A stretch of 14,468 nt of DNA from Phoronis ovalis (taxonomy: Eukaryota; Phoronida; Phoronidae). A program made the translations under genes and the position numbers. Under the pieces are notes generated by a model. It worked only from the letters and a program-made list of their open reading frames with translations, was not told the origin of the DNA and did no database searches. The first letter of the stretch is position 1, and the number at the start of each line of letters is the position of its first letter. Shown here in pieces: positions 1-9,743 of this stretch. The stretch lies in the NCBI GenBank assembly GCA_028565635.1, contig JAOXYB010032142.1, forward strand, positions 1 through 14,468, written 5' to 3'.

Positions 1-167
1 CACAATAGTTTGAAAATACCATTATGACATAGCTTGAATGTTAAAGTTTTAGAAAACATCTCTTTTGAGTGAAAAAAGTGCAATGCGGACTTTTCACGAA
101 TTTTTATTTAAACAATGACGAGGGTCCTGCTAATTCTATGCAGTGTAACATAAACACATGCACTTAC
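1..167 (-). other. Pez intron, 5' part, running off the left edge
   Basis: Begins with a canonical GTAAGT donor on the minus strand at 167-162. Nothing else recognisable. Confidence 0.75.
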
Positions 168-344
168 CATAATTAAGTGGACTGGCTGGTCCTTTGCATT
201 AGTCTGGATGCTAACTGCTTTCTTGGAACTGGAGAGAGCTTTAATATCAGACCACTTCAAGAATGACCCAGTCTGGTCACTCGCTGGCTTGATAAACAAA
301 CCATTATAGCTGGTACCAATGATTAAGTTATTATTTCGCTCATC
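168..344 (-). CDS. PTPN14/21 (Pez): Pez exon: FERM F3 (PH-like) lobe, last exon in the window
   Basis: Residues 224-282, phase 0 at both ends. Acceptor CAATTTTCAG|GAT, donor ATTATG|GTAAGT. LIIGTSYNGLFIKP and FLKWSDIKALSSSKKAV correspond to the F3 strands LGIFFMGIFV and YRWNDMGNITHNKSTI. The rest of F3, the long linker expected to carry PPxY motifs in this family, and the PTP domain must lie left of the window. Confidence 0.9.
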
Positions 345-3300
345 CTGAAAATTGAATATTAAGCAAAATATTCTTTATCAATGCAAACAAATTATACATA
401 GTTTTCAAGCTAAAAGGTAGCATTTGTAATATAACCCACTAAAAACTTTGTCTGCATTGTCACTGTAATCACGCTGTCCTTAGCCTAGATACAAGGTAAC
501 ATTAACTATTTAATAATCTAAATACACAATATAATTTAAATATCATCAGTATATAGCTCCCTAACAAGTTTAGCTGATACAATTGCAAACATGCGCATCA
601 TATCATACCTTTGCATTATAGTATTCATATCCACAACCTTCTAACTGTTCTGCTTCATGAATATACTGTATTTCTGCCACTGTGGGGGGCATTCCTTGAA
701 GATTCTGGTGCAAGTTGACCACTTCCTGGGTCAGCTGAACTAATTGTTGCTGGTCCATGGCCATAATCTGAAAATAAGTTGCTGGTCAATTTTTAAATTT
801 AAATACAGGAAACACACAAACACAGAATTATTTGTACCTGTTACTAGTTATTCTGATAGTCATAATTATTTTTTCCTTTTCCACTAAATAACATTTTTTA
901 GCTTGAAACACTCTCCAAAATATAGCAGAGGAGAACTCATCCAGTCTTTCTGAAAGCTTTAAGAGTTGTTTGATAATCGATAGTACTAACACAGGTATTA
1001 ACCATTTATCTACAATTATTAATTGAGGTCATTCCAAAACTAATCTTCATAATAAACTGGGACATTTATATAAAACGAAATAAAAATGCCTCTTAACAGA
1101 GTGCGCATGCGAACAGTTTTGATATTCAAGTGCTTTCACATATTCAAAAACACCCTTTTCTAAAGAGTCCTCTTGGAGACAGTTCTTGGCACAACTGAAC
1201 AAAATCAAACAATCAAACAGACAGACAAAGGAGACAAGGTCACAGCCACTAGATAAAAACTGAAAGAGTACAGATGTTAAAGTCCTCACAAAACAATAAT
1301 AGTTATCAGAACAAAATGTCACTAATGTTACCTTAGGTAAAAGCTGAAAATCACTGAAAAACTGTGGAGTATGCTGTTCGAAGATGTGATCACCAAATTC
1401 CACTGAAAAATGTAATTTTAAAACAGTTAAACTCCAGTACCTCTGTTATCTTCACACCTCTGATTCAGAAGTAAACATCCAAGTTATAAATCAATTATTG
1501 TGACAATATGTGACAATCTGCTATTTGTAGCCAAGCAAATAAATAAGGAATCATTAAGAATGGTTCCTACTTAGAGCAAATATTTGATCAACTGCCATAT
1601 AAATTTCAATCTAATGGCATTACCATGGCTCCTCCCAATTTTGATTTATCTTAGATTATTAAGAAGTCAAGTTCATGTCCAAAATGTTTGGTCTATTTTT
1701 TAAATAAATGAGATAAGGAAACAGGTTTAGATTTTGCTAGAAGACATATCTAACAAAAAAATAAGAACATTATAATGTAAACCAGTTTTAGTACTTCATA
1801 TATATTATAGATGGTAATAAATAGTTCATTTTGAAAAGAAATCCCACTACAAAGACTTATTGCTAATGCTAAAAACACTAAGGAGTGAGCACATCTATGT
1901 AGTGTTTTCTTGAAGCACTGAAATGGTTACAGAAGTTTTTCCTATTAAAACAGGTAACAGAAATATGTAATAATTAATCTGAGTCAATTGAAGTACCAGT
2001 CATTTTATCAACACTTATCAATGTATGTATTTGCTCCCTCTTGAAAAAGGTCAATTACCTGACCTTTATTATTAAACTAATAGTAAAAGCCAAAACAAAA
2101 TTAAAATTCCAACAATTTCTATTTCTATGCATTCCAAATAAGCAAAATGATAAATAAAATAACATGGCAAACCATGGGATAAGACATTTATTCAAACAAA
2201 GTGAAGGGGCAATTGAAATATAATGTATTACTATGTACATTCAAGTGTCCAAGTACAGCAACAAAGGACATAAACAAGACAATAAAGTAATTAATTTTGA
2301 CATTTTCCGAACTCTGATAACAGAGTTAACATGAGCCATTTTGGGTCTATATGAAAGACTGCTGCGTGACGATCAAGTGGTTGTTTACTGGATACAATTG
2401 TGTATTTACCTTGAATAGAATACGCTGCCAAACGAATCGCTTGATCATGAGAACACGCAACACGACCATCAAGTATATCACTTCTAAGCTGGAGAAAATA
2501 TTGGTACCTAAATATGAAATAATGCAATAAAACAATAACTGTAACTAAATAGGTTATAATATAGGTTATATAACACATATCTTTGCTTTCCAAGGGTCAT
2601 AATGCATGATAATGTTTACACTACAGATGTGGAATGTGCAGCAAAGTACATGAACATTTGTTTTTGATTTTTATAATAAAATTCAATTATATTCCAATTT
2701 CTAACAATAACATCTCTTCAGCAGACAAAAATGCCAATTGAAGATATTTGTCTTTCAATTTAATAGAATTGGTAAGATTTTTTCTCCATATCGTGAACAA
2801 ACAAAGATTACCCAAAGTTCACAGAGTGCTACTACCTAACATTTACACAGAGGTATATTACAGAAAGTAAGTACCTTGTCATTTCATCATTAATTTTGTG
2901 AGCCTCTGGGATGAAGTACTTCACACAAAAATACAAGAGATGATCCTTAGCACTTTTATCCAGTTGTTTCTTTAGCGGTTTGTCTAGTTCTAGCCACTGA
3001 AACTGGTCCTTCTTGTTGACAAAACGTAAACCCAAATACTGGATCTGAAACAGGTGCAACATGTTGACACTTACAAAAATACAGCAAAAACTTTTTTATG
3101 ATACAAGTATTGTCGATTTTTTACCTGTTATATGGCATTCTCATAAATTTTTTCGCACATAAATACAATTGTCCTTTCATATAAAAACTGACAGCGTATA
3201 TGGCTATTATTTCAAATTTCTCATTTTCACCTAAATCTCTTGTATACAAAGTATTAGCTAATTAACCTGATAAATATATATGAACTACAAAAGTATATCC

Positions 3301-6300
3301 TATTGTTTCAGTTTGACTACTGCTACCTGTTTGCAGGTGAATCAGAAATGACCAATCTTGAATGAAATCTCTTTTATACCTGTGGTCCATTATTTTGTTT
3401 ATTGAATGAATCACCCTATTATAAAGAGTGCAAGATAATGGATTGAATTCAAGAGAATAAAGACACACACAAACTGACCACAGTGTAGCGTCATCAGCTT
3501 TTTCAGTACCCTGGACAATTTGGAAACCTCATTAACATTATTTATTCATTTTCTAATCAAATAGCAGCAACCTATAATCTTTAAAAATTTAATCTTTAGT
3601 TTGGTTATGGTTTATAGTTATTTCCTGTACTTAAAGGTAATGATGAATTAATACCTGGGAAAGTTTCCAAATTTGATAACTCTAACAATTAGGCCAAGTG
3701 AAAAACTATGGAAAGGTAAGACATTTATAGAAAAGTATAATGAACAAAACTCTGTGGGTCACACATAAAACATATTTATACATATATGCACAGAATACTA
3801 AAGTCTTGAAAAACATATCTCAACAAATTGATGTTTAATTTTCTAGATTTATCCTTTATGCATGATAATAGATTGGCAATGCTTGCATATATCTATTACA
3901 CAAATTGTAGCTAGTTTTATACTGGGGCCTAACACATTTTTTTAATCTAAATTTTTAGTAAAACATTGATACCAACATGAGTCACCTATGACCTAATAAT
4001 AATTGTAATGATAAAGATTGAAACTGATATCAAGTCATAAATTTTCATTACTTCGCTGACGTTACATAGTTAATTGTTTTGACGTCACTACAATTTCAAG
4101 AGACCAGTCATTGCACCAAATGACCTTGACAATGCTTCCTACATAATTCAATAAATTATTAATCATGTAAAATTCCTGTACAAATTAATTAAATTTTTTG
4201 TGGGTCACTTCATCTACTTTAAAAAGAGCATAAAACATAAAATGTCTGGTCTTACACAATTTACAACTTATCTCCACAAAAAAGGAGTGCTCATACATGT
4301 TTGAGACTAAAAAAATATATAATATAGATATAAAGTATATTGGCGCTGCTTCTTGTTTCATTACATTCCTTTAAATATTACTTCATAATGTTATGAAATT
4401 GACACATACTGGTGAACAACAAACAAGTTCACACCTGGACATTCCATTTTTATTAAAGGTTGTATCAAAGGCTGAAAGGTTAACATAAACATGGATATAG
4501 AAATTTTGTATGGAACAAAAGCATGAATAAAAACATGATTGCAGAAAGCATCACATATTTAATCAAAAATATTTCCGTGCTTAAACAAATCTGACATTCC
4601 ATGAGTTCAGTAGCATTTTTATTCAGAATTATTAAGAGAACATGACTCATTCTGTACACACAGTAGTATGCAGGGCAAAAAAAGTACATATTAATTCCTG
4701 CTCAAAATAACTTACAAAATCAGACTCCAATGAGCATATTTTTAGCATCCCGACTAATCAAGTATGTACAGAAAATGTGTGTATTGCAGGGTAAAGAAAC
4801 TAGTGGTAGACTTTTCTATCCACATTTCAAAATCTAACCTTCTGACATCTAAAAGACTTCTATAAAGATCATCAAAATGACCATTGTGTAATCCAATCCC
4901 ATCATTTTTGACCTTTTAAACATTTTTGAAATTTGATTTACTGTTCTAAATTTGACTTATTTTTTGTACGTTCCCCTACCCACTGATTCCACACCTCAAG
5001 TTTGGCATCTGTAGCTGAAAGTATTTCCAATATATTGAGGTTTGAAAACTGGAAAAAAGAAAAAACAATAGCATAGGTTGCAGCTTCTATGCAAATTCAC
5101 AATCTAAAGCATTTGACACCTTCTAAGTCTCTATATACTCGGGAGCGGTGAATTGCTTAAAAAAGATTCACCCCCTGGGTTGGTGTAAACCTTTGTAAGG
5201 CTACCTGATATCTGATGTTGGCCATTCTATAAAACCAGATAAATTGATTCCGACAATCAATGTGTGGTCTTCAACACTCAAAACTGGTACGGTATATGGA
5301 CATTTTTATGTCGACAAGAAATATTTGATAGCAATGATTTGTGAATGCCTGAAATTTGATGCAAATATTAAAGAAATTTTCTGTAATTAAATTTTACATT
5401 AATTACTTAATTGATGAAAAAGATAACGAGTATCAGATAAAAAATAAAATGTTTGGCAGAAATCTTTAAGTTCCTCACACTTAGCCAGACCTTGAGCATT
5501 AAATGAGGGTAGAAGAAAAATATACTTGATTCTGAGGATGATTTCCTCACAGAAGTGAAATTTTAAGACAGGAGTAAACAAATGCATATAATAGACATTG
5601 CCATGTGCCTTTCACATCAATTTCATCAACTGTTTGATATAATTCAAGTTTAATGTGTATATTTGATGGCCTAATTAAGACTGTTTCCAGATGCTCTAGC
5701 CCCTACTATATGTTAACATTCAGGTTTATAAAGTAGAAAATTAATGCAGTACATAAGAGTGTAGTTTAGTCATTTCTATGCATCAAATTATAGCAATTCT
5801 ACTACAACTATCATAATAGTATGCAAGGCCCAACAGAGGCAATTGAACTGAAAAAAATGCAGTTTCTTCTATGTCAGCCAAAACAACAATTTAATATCAT
5901 GCATTATCTCTGAACTCATCACATGTTTCTTTGGTTTAGTCTATAGCTCTACTCACATTTCATGAAGCTAGTTCACCAAATGTTGATCCCTCCCAATTTC
6001 AAAAGGTTACACAATGCCAGACTTCTGACAATAGAACTACCAAAAACATACTTCTCATTCCCATTGGCATTACACAAACTGACACTTGATCCCACCACAC
6101 TGTTTGTCTGGGTGCAATATGGTATTAGTGGTGATAATGAGAAACAGTGCAAATAACAAGGGAGCATTCTTCCTATTTCAGCATTAGCTGGCTGACTCAG
6201 CTACTACATACTTCACACTCAACAGTGGTTAAATGTACATGACATAGGTTTATATGGCATAGAACAGAGATTTCGTTTTATTTTGCACCATGTACTGGTT

Positions 6301-7158
6301 AAATTTAAATGTACATGACATAGGTTTACATGGCATAGAACACAGTTTTTGTTTTATTTTGCAACATGTACTGGTTAAATTTAATTACATGACATAGGTT
6401 TACATGGCATAGAACACAGAGTTTTTGTTTTATTTTGCACCATATACTGGTTAAATTACTTGACATAGGTTTATATGGCAAAGAACAGAGTTTTCGTTTT
6501 ATTTTGCACCATGTACTGGTGTACATGTACATATGCAGTTTAAAAACTGCATAACTGCACAAAAATAATGTATATTGAAAAAAGATATGTAGTGTTGGAG
6601 AATGTAGGAATAGTATGATCGCATTCTGATTCAATAAGTACTTCAAAGTTAGGAAAACTGGAGAAACAAATATAAAATAATTCAAATTGTTGTGTGTTCA
6701 TATTAAATGAACACCAGCTTGAAGACATGCATTTTCTTGTCATTCTTGGATGTATGTACATTATTCATGATTATTAAATAACCTGTGATCCCATCCTATG
6801 ATTGCCTAGCCAATTTACCATGAAAGAGCTTAGCTTTATAAAAATGTTAAAACTATGTATATGGTTCTGAGTGCTACATGTATTTATTGGGTGTATATAT
6901 GTATATAAAGATTTCAAACTCTGCAGACTAATTGGTGATCAATCATAAGGAAAACCTTTTTTTTAACTTGTTACAGATGAATGCATAAGAAAAGTTATTA
7001 TTACATACAAACTGCATTCTTCAGAGTAATCTATTACAATCTTGTCAACACCAAATTGTGAACCTGAGAGAGTTGGGACCATGATTGTTCATGGAAGGGA
7101 GGTGCATCTATAGCTATTAGGGCAATATGAATTTGATTGTATCGGGGGGGGGGGGATA

Positions 7159-7192
<34 letters not shown>

Positions 7193-7870
7193 TATGCTAT
7201 AGGAAAAGTAGTAACATCTGTCCCCTAAACTGTTCATGAACAAATACAGTATCATGCTAACCAATGGTATGTATACTTCCAGCATCTAAAATGCCAGGAG
7301 ATATTTAATGTTTATGAAAAGTATTTATGGACATCATTCAATCCTAGTTTGTATCCAGATTGGTTATAGTCCCTATACACTGTCTATTTGGAATATGGCC
7401 TGGCCAGGTCACAATTTTTGACTTTCCAGTTATAAATGTGGATATACAGTGTTAATATAAATAGGATTTTTTTGTTCTGGTATCTGCATTTGTGTATTTT
7501 TGCCACCTTCAATTTTTTTCCAGGAAATATCATACTCTTTGACGTTAACGTAGGGTCAGGTTGTTGGAGGCGCATCCCTAACCAGATCAACTACCATGTG
7601 TGGGTTTGTGCAGGTGTTGAATAATGTGGCCGTGAACCTGTGTAATTTTGATGTTGAGAAACCAAACAGTAGTTTAATTCAGGTGATGTTTAAACTAACC
7701 TCTGTCAGTTCAATCCTTTGGGCAATACTTTCCAAGCATTCTTTTCCAAGGCTTTCTGGAGTTAACGTACATTCCATGGAGGAGCCGTCCAATAACTGGA
7801 CGCACGCTACATATGCATTTTTTGACAGAACGTTATACCGCCGTGATTTCTTTAACTTAAAGAATGGCAT
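168..7870 (-). CDS. PTPN14/21 (Pez): Pez / PTPN14-PTPN21-type non-receptor tyrosine phosphatase, N-terminal FERM half (partial, six coding exons)
   Basis: Joining 7870-7700, 3044-2875, 2507-2410, 1402-1332, 767-609 and 344-168 gives one open frame of 282 residues with every junction in phase (0, 2, 1, 0, 0). It starts MPF..LKKSRRYNVLSKN, the hallmark N-terminus of vertebrate PTPN14/PTPN21 and fly Pez. The FERM F1 lobe covers about residues 20-92, F2 about 95-200, and F3 starts near 205 and is cut by the window edge. The family works at the plasma membrane, cell junctions and cytoskeleton; PTPN14/Pez restrains Yorkie/YAP signalling, with a C-terminal PTP domain that would lie left of position 1. 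An in-frame TAG upstream and no earlier ATG fix the start at 7870. Invertebrates usually have one Pez gene co-orthologous to both vertebrate paralogues, so I do not choose between 14 and 21. Family call is firm; catalytic activity cannot be judged here. Confidence 0.93.
609..767 (-). CDS. PTPN14/21 (Pez): Pez exon: end of FERM F2 and F2-F3 linker
   Basis: Residues 171-223, phase 0 at both ends. Acceptor CAACTTATTTTCAG|ATT, donor GCAAAG|GTATGA. Contains the helix DQQQLVQLTQEVVNLHQ, then MPPTVAEIQYIHEAEQLEG, matching the family's PAEAELMYINEVERLDGFG at the entry to the F3 PH-like lobe. No long open frame shows this exon because both flanks are stop-rich, but the splice sites and homology are clear. 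Confidence 0.9.
768..1331 (-). other. Pez intron (564 bp)
   Basis: GT-AG intron between the two exons named above. The minus-strand open frame running out of the upstream exon through about 1047 has no splice support and is intron sequence. No repeat or RNA gene seen. Confidence 0.8.
1332..1402 (-). CDS. PTPN14/21 (Pez): Pez exon: FERM F2 lobe, FGD and LLP segment
   Basis: Residues 147 (split Val) to 170. Acceptor ACATTTTTCAG|TG, donor CCTAAG|GTAACA, leaving phase 0. EFGDHIFEQHTPQFFSDF corresponds to the family's DFGDY...DFL.EY segment in F2. An apparent start methionine at the exon edge is only an intron-derived reading; G from the previous exon plus TG makes Val. Confidence 0.88.
1403..2409 (-). 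other. Pez intron (1,007 bp)
   Basis: AT-rich GT-AG intron. Short open frames inside it show no protein family. Nothing else seen. Confidence 0.8.
2410..2507 (-). CDS. PTPN14/21 (Pez): Pez exon: FERM F2 lobe
   Basis: Residues 115-146 between CATATTTAG|G and CAAG|GTAAAT; enters in phase 2 and leaves in phase 1. YQYFLQLRSDILDGRV followed by DQAIRLAAYSIQ corresponds to the RYQYYLQVKKDVLEGR and DQVIRLAGLAVQ stretch of PTPN14. The open frame continuing past 2410 is intron. Confidence 0.92.
2508..2874 (-). other. Pez intron (367 bp)
   Basis: AT-rich GT-AG intron joining a phase-2 split Arg codon. Nothing else seen. Confidence 0.8.
2875..3044 (-). CDS. PTPN14/21 (Pez): Pez exon: end of FERM F1 and start of F2
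   Basis: Residues 58-113 plus two bases of codon 114. Acceptor GCACCTGTTTCAG|ATC, donor ACAAG|GTACTT, leaving phase 2. Key string is LELDKPLKKQLDK, matching the family's ELEKPLKKHLDK at the F1-F2 junction. The string LLYFCVKYFIPEA matches the start of the F2 helical lobe. The 170-base length closes the frame exactly onto the next exon (AG + G gives Arg114). Confidence 0.92.
4080..4087. promoter_or_regulatory. Perfect CRE-type palindrome in the large Pez intron
   Basis: TGACGTCA is the full consensus for CREB/ATF bZIP dimers. A half-site-like TGACGTTA lies about 25 bp upstream. Two such CpG-containing sites close together in AT-rich intron could mark an enhancer, but an 8-mer alone is weak evidence. 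Confidence 0.25.
5147..5172. repeat. Small hairpin in a GC-richer patch
   Basis: GGTGAAT (5147-5153) and ATTCACC (5166-5172) form a perfect 7-bp stem around a 12-base loop. It sits in a slightly GC-richer patch (about 5140-5290) that may be an old repeat fragment. No known RNA family recognised. Confidence 0.3.
6229..6519 (+). repeat. Four-copy tandem repeat, unit 69-76 bp
   Basis: Units at 6229-6298, 6299-6374, 6375-6450 and 6451-6519. Each starts TTAAAT, carries TGACATAGGTTTA and ATGGCA.AGAACA, then GTTTTATTTTGCA, and ends TACTGG. Differences are mostly a few substitutions plus small indels near the unit start and before the GTTTTA block, so the copies are related but not freshly made. The minus-strand open frames across it are by-products of the periodicity. 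Confidence 0.93.
7144..7190. repeat. Compound simple repeat: G12 run followed by (AT)n
   Basis: Twelve G at 7144-7155 are followed after a short spacer by 15 uninterrupted AT dinucleotides at 7161-7190. A typical slippage-prone compound microsatellite inside the large Pez intron, and probably length-variable. Confidence 0.95.
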
Positions 7871-7928
7871 AATATTTAAATAATGCTGTTGATTTTTAAA
7901 AGATTTCTAATTCTGCATCCATATAGTT
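7700..7928 (-). CDS. PTPN14/21 (Pez): Pez exon 2 (first coding exon): start codon and beginning of FERM F1 lobe
   Basis: Coding part is 7870-7700, residues 1-57. On the minus strand a strong pyrimidine-rich acceptor (GTTTTTCTTTTCAG) ends just above 7928, leaving 58 bases of 5' UTR before the ATG at 7870-7868. The donor is ACAGAG|GTTAGT and the exon ends in phase 0. The residues include SRRYNVLSKN and CLESIAQRIELTE, which align without gaps to the start of human PTPN14 as I remember it. Confidence 0.9.
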
Positions 7929-9007
7929 CTGAAAAGAAAAACACAGTTATAAATAAAAGAATCAGACATTTGAGATGAGGATGATACCACTATGTATGTA
8001 ATCCTTTATTGACATCCGGTAAAATTATCATTTTGCTGATGGCAAATCTATAAATCTCCTGATAAATCTACAGTAATTGCTGCAGAGGCATTAACTGCTG
8101 GCCACCTAAAGCATAATGCTTGGCTTTTTCCTGTCATATATCTTGAATCGCAGAAAACTGTCAGAAAATTGGACAACTGTCAACATACAAAACACAAACA
8201 TTTAAAATTAATACAATTGTATTCAATGTCCAAATAATAATGCAGAGCTTTCACTGGGATTTTAAACAGTGACAATTCACTGGAAGTTGCCAGCAATTTT
8301 TAGCATAATCTTTACCAAAGTATCTGAAATTTAAAATGACAATTTTGTCAAAGTACTCTTGAGCTTTCCAATGAGAGCTCTGCAATGGTCATAAATGCCA
8401 GCACACCATCACTGTCACGAATCTCAATTCTGTAATCCTCCCACCCATATATAAGTACATGTATATGCTGGTCAATAAAAAGGTTAATATAGTTCATATT
8501 TGGTCCAACCCAAACTTCAAGAGTGGTGTATACTTTTGACTTTTGTATTTGTTTCTGTTTCTAAAACGGTTTAGTTTAGGTATAGTACCAGGATTTGCTT
8601 GAATGCAGTTGCCCAAACAGTATTTAAAAGTTGAAATGCGTAATATCATTACTGACATTACTAACACAAACAAGAGCCATCGGTTACAACAGGTGCTTGT
8701 TTAAATAATGATGTAGGTACCTACTGTAAGTGTAACTGGTCCAAGCTTACTGGTTACTTCCTGTGACTTATAAGTAGAGCTAGGGGTTTCTTTTCACTGG
8801 CAGAACACATTTTAAATCTCCGTTAAAAATTAAGCAGAATATAATCACCCGATAATCACCTACATGCATTTCAACAAACCAAGTAAACAGTAGACAATCC
8901 TCGAAATGAACATTCAAGTTAACCAGTTCATGACCCGAGTTCGACCGAGGTTGGGAATTCCATAAATATTTCAAGAACATTCTGTTACAGTTTGAATAAA
9001 TACTCAC
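7929..9007 (-). other. Probable 5'-UTR intron of Pez (1,079 bp)
   Basis: Bounded on the minus strand by the donor GAAAAA|GTGAGT at 9007-9002 and the acceptor CTTTTCAG at 7930-7929. The only long open frame inside (about 9007-8780) begins just inside the donor and has no family resemblance. It includes a 12-bp palindrome GTAGGTACCTAC at 8713-8724. Otherwise nothing recognised. Confidence 0.6.
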
Positions 9008-9200
9008 TTTTTCTAGCTCTCAGTAATCACGAATGTCTAACCTTTCAAAATCCTATTCCTTTGTTAATCCATTGCCTTATATTTATTGTATATTTTAAGG
9101 AAATTTAGCAGCACATTAACAGATGAACTGGGAAATCCTTACTAACCAAATCACACTGCTGTTGTGCGCATGTATTGCGCCACTTAATTAGTCAGTTACT
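9008..9200 (-). other. PTPN14/21 (Pez): Probable non-coding first exon of Pez (5' boundary approximate)
   Basis: The first coding exon has a strong acceptor 58 bases before its ATG, so an upstream leader exon is expected. The best minus-strand donor found upstream is GAAAAA|GTGAGT with the exon ending at 9008. The start is not visible; I place it loosely near 9200, short of the plus-strand gene. Confidence 0.45.
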
Positions 9201-9350
9201 AAATGTAATCATACAATTACGTCAAAGCAATTTTTATTCAGTTAGAATTAGTCCAGCTTCATTATGGACAGTTGGGCAAAAGGTATGTATTAAAAGGGCG
9301 AACACTGTTTATTTTCAAGAGTGGTTTCGACATTTCACGTGAGTAAGAAT
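9009..9350. promoter_or_regulatory. Candidate divergent promoter region between Pez and the SPATA45-like gene
   Basis: The inferred 5' ends of the two oppositely oriented genes are only a few hundred bases apart. The region contains two GCGC sites including TGCGCATG (near 9165; resembles an NRF-1 half-site), and a perfect CACGTG E-box at 9336-9341. It is richer in CpG than the surrounding introns. No convincing TATA box placed. Exact start sites are not determinable from sequence. Confidence 0.45.
9264..9282 (+). other. Possible leader exon end with short upstream reading frame (MDSWAK)
   Basis: ATG at 9264 is followed by six sense codons and a consensus donor AAAAG|GTATGT, ending in phase 1. 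Possible acceptors downstream lie near 9393 (CTTTCCGCCAG), 9580 (CGCAATTGCAG) and 9694 (GGTGCAAG). An in-frame TAA at 9729-9731 blocks fusion to the main reading frame at 9744 without a frame change. I therefore read it as a 5' UTR exon with a small uORF, not the protein's start. Confidence 0.35.
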
Positions 9351-9743
9351 ATGATTCACACCTGTCAGCTAATTTCATTTTTCTTTCCGCCAGTAGATGT
9401 CAGCCGTTTTGACCTCGACCTTAATTTTATAAACAACCTCTAGATGTCGTGGTTATTTGCACTACTTTCTTGCGCCCGCTTTACCTTAAAATGTTGTATT
9501 ATCCATTGTTTTCCTAAAATTATCTGGAGTATGTTTGTTTTACTTCAACACTGCTCAACTGTTCACTTCGCAATTGCAGTGCATTTACCACAAAATACAA
9601 TTTTGAAGAAAGATAGTTCCCTGTTACTATTGTTACGGCGACACGATACTACAAACAAAAGAGGTATTCTACGGCACAAAGCTTGGTAGGTGCAAGAGTT
9701 TGTTCCAAGTAAAAACTTTTTAAAGACATAAACATTGCTCAAA

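Larger units (their letters stand above)
3045..7699 (-). other. Largest Pez intron in the window (4,655 bp)
   Basis: Phase-0 intron between the first coding exon and the F1/F2 exon. It holds the tandem repeat at 6229-6519, the G12/TA microsatellite near 7144-7190, a perfect TGACGTCA at 4080-4087 and a small hairpin at 5147-5172. No internal coding exon is needed, since the flanking exons abut in the protein alignment. Short open frames on both strands look random. Confidence 0.8.

Noticed and set aside
1047-1403. 118-residue minus-strand open frame beginning MEFGDH
   Set aside because: Only its first 23 codons are Pez exon sequence; the rest is intron read past a good GTAACA donor, and the Met is an artefact of the exon edge.
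5962-6167. Overlapping 64-residue open frames on both strands
   Set aside because: Both lie deep in the Pez intron, lack splice or promoter support, and resemble no family.
6326-6685. 119-residue minus-strand open frame with repeated WCKIK/KLC strings
   Set aside because: It is a by-product of the tandem repeat; the periodic peptide changes frame properties with each unit and has no gene context.
7596-7883. 95-residue plus-strand open frame
   Set aside because: Antisense shadow of the first Pez coding exon.
8780-9007. 75-residue minus-strand frame just below 9008
   Set aside because: Starts right inside a consensus GTGAGT donor, so it is intron sequence.
9444-9689. 81-residue plus-strand open frame (MSWLFALLSCARF...)
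   Set aside because: Looks hydrophobic at the start but lies in the leader of the SPATA45-like gene; contains internal splice-like sites and no recognisable domain. Most likely 5' UTR or intron.
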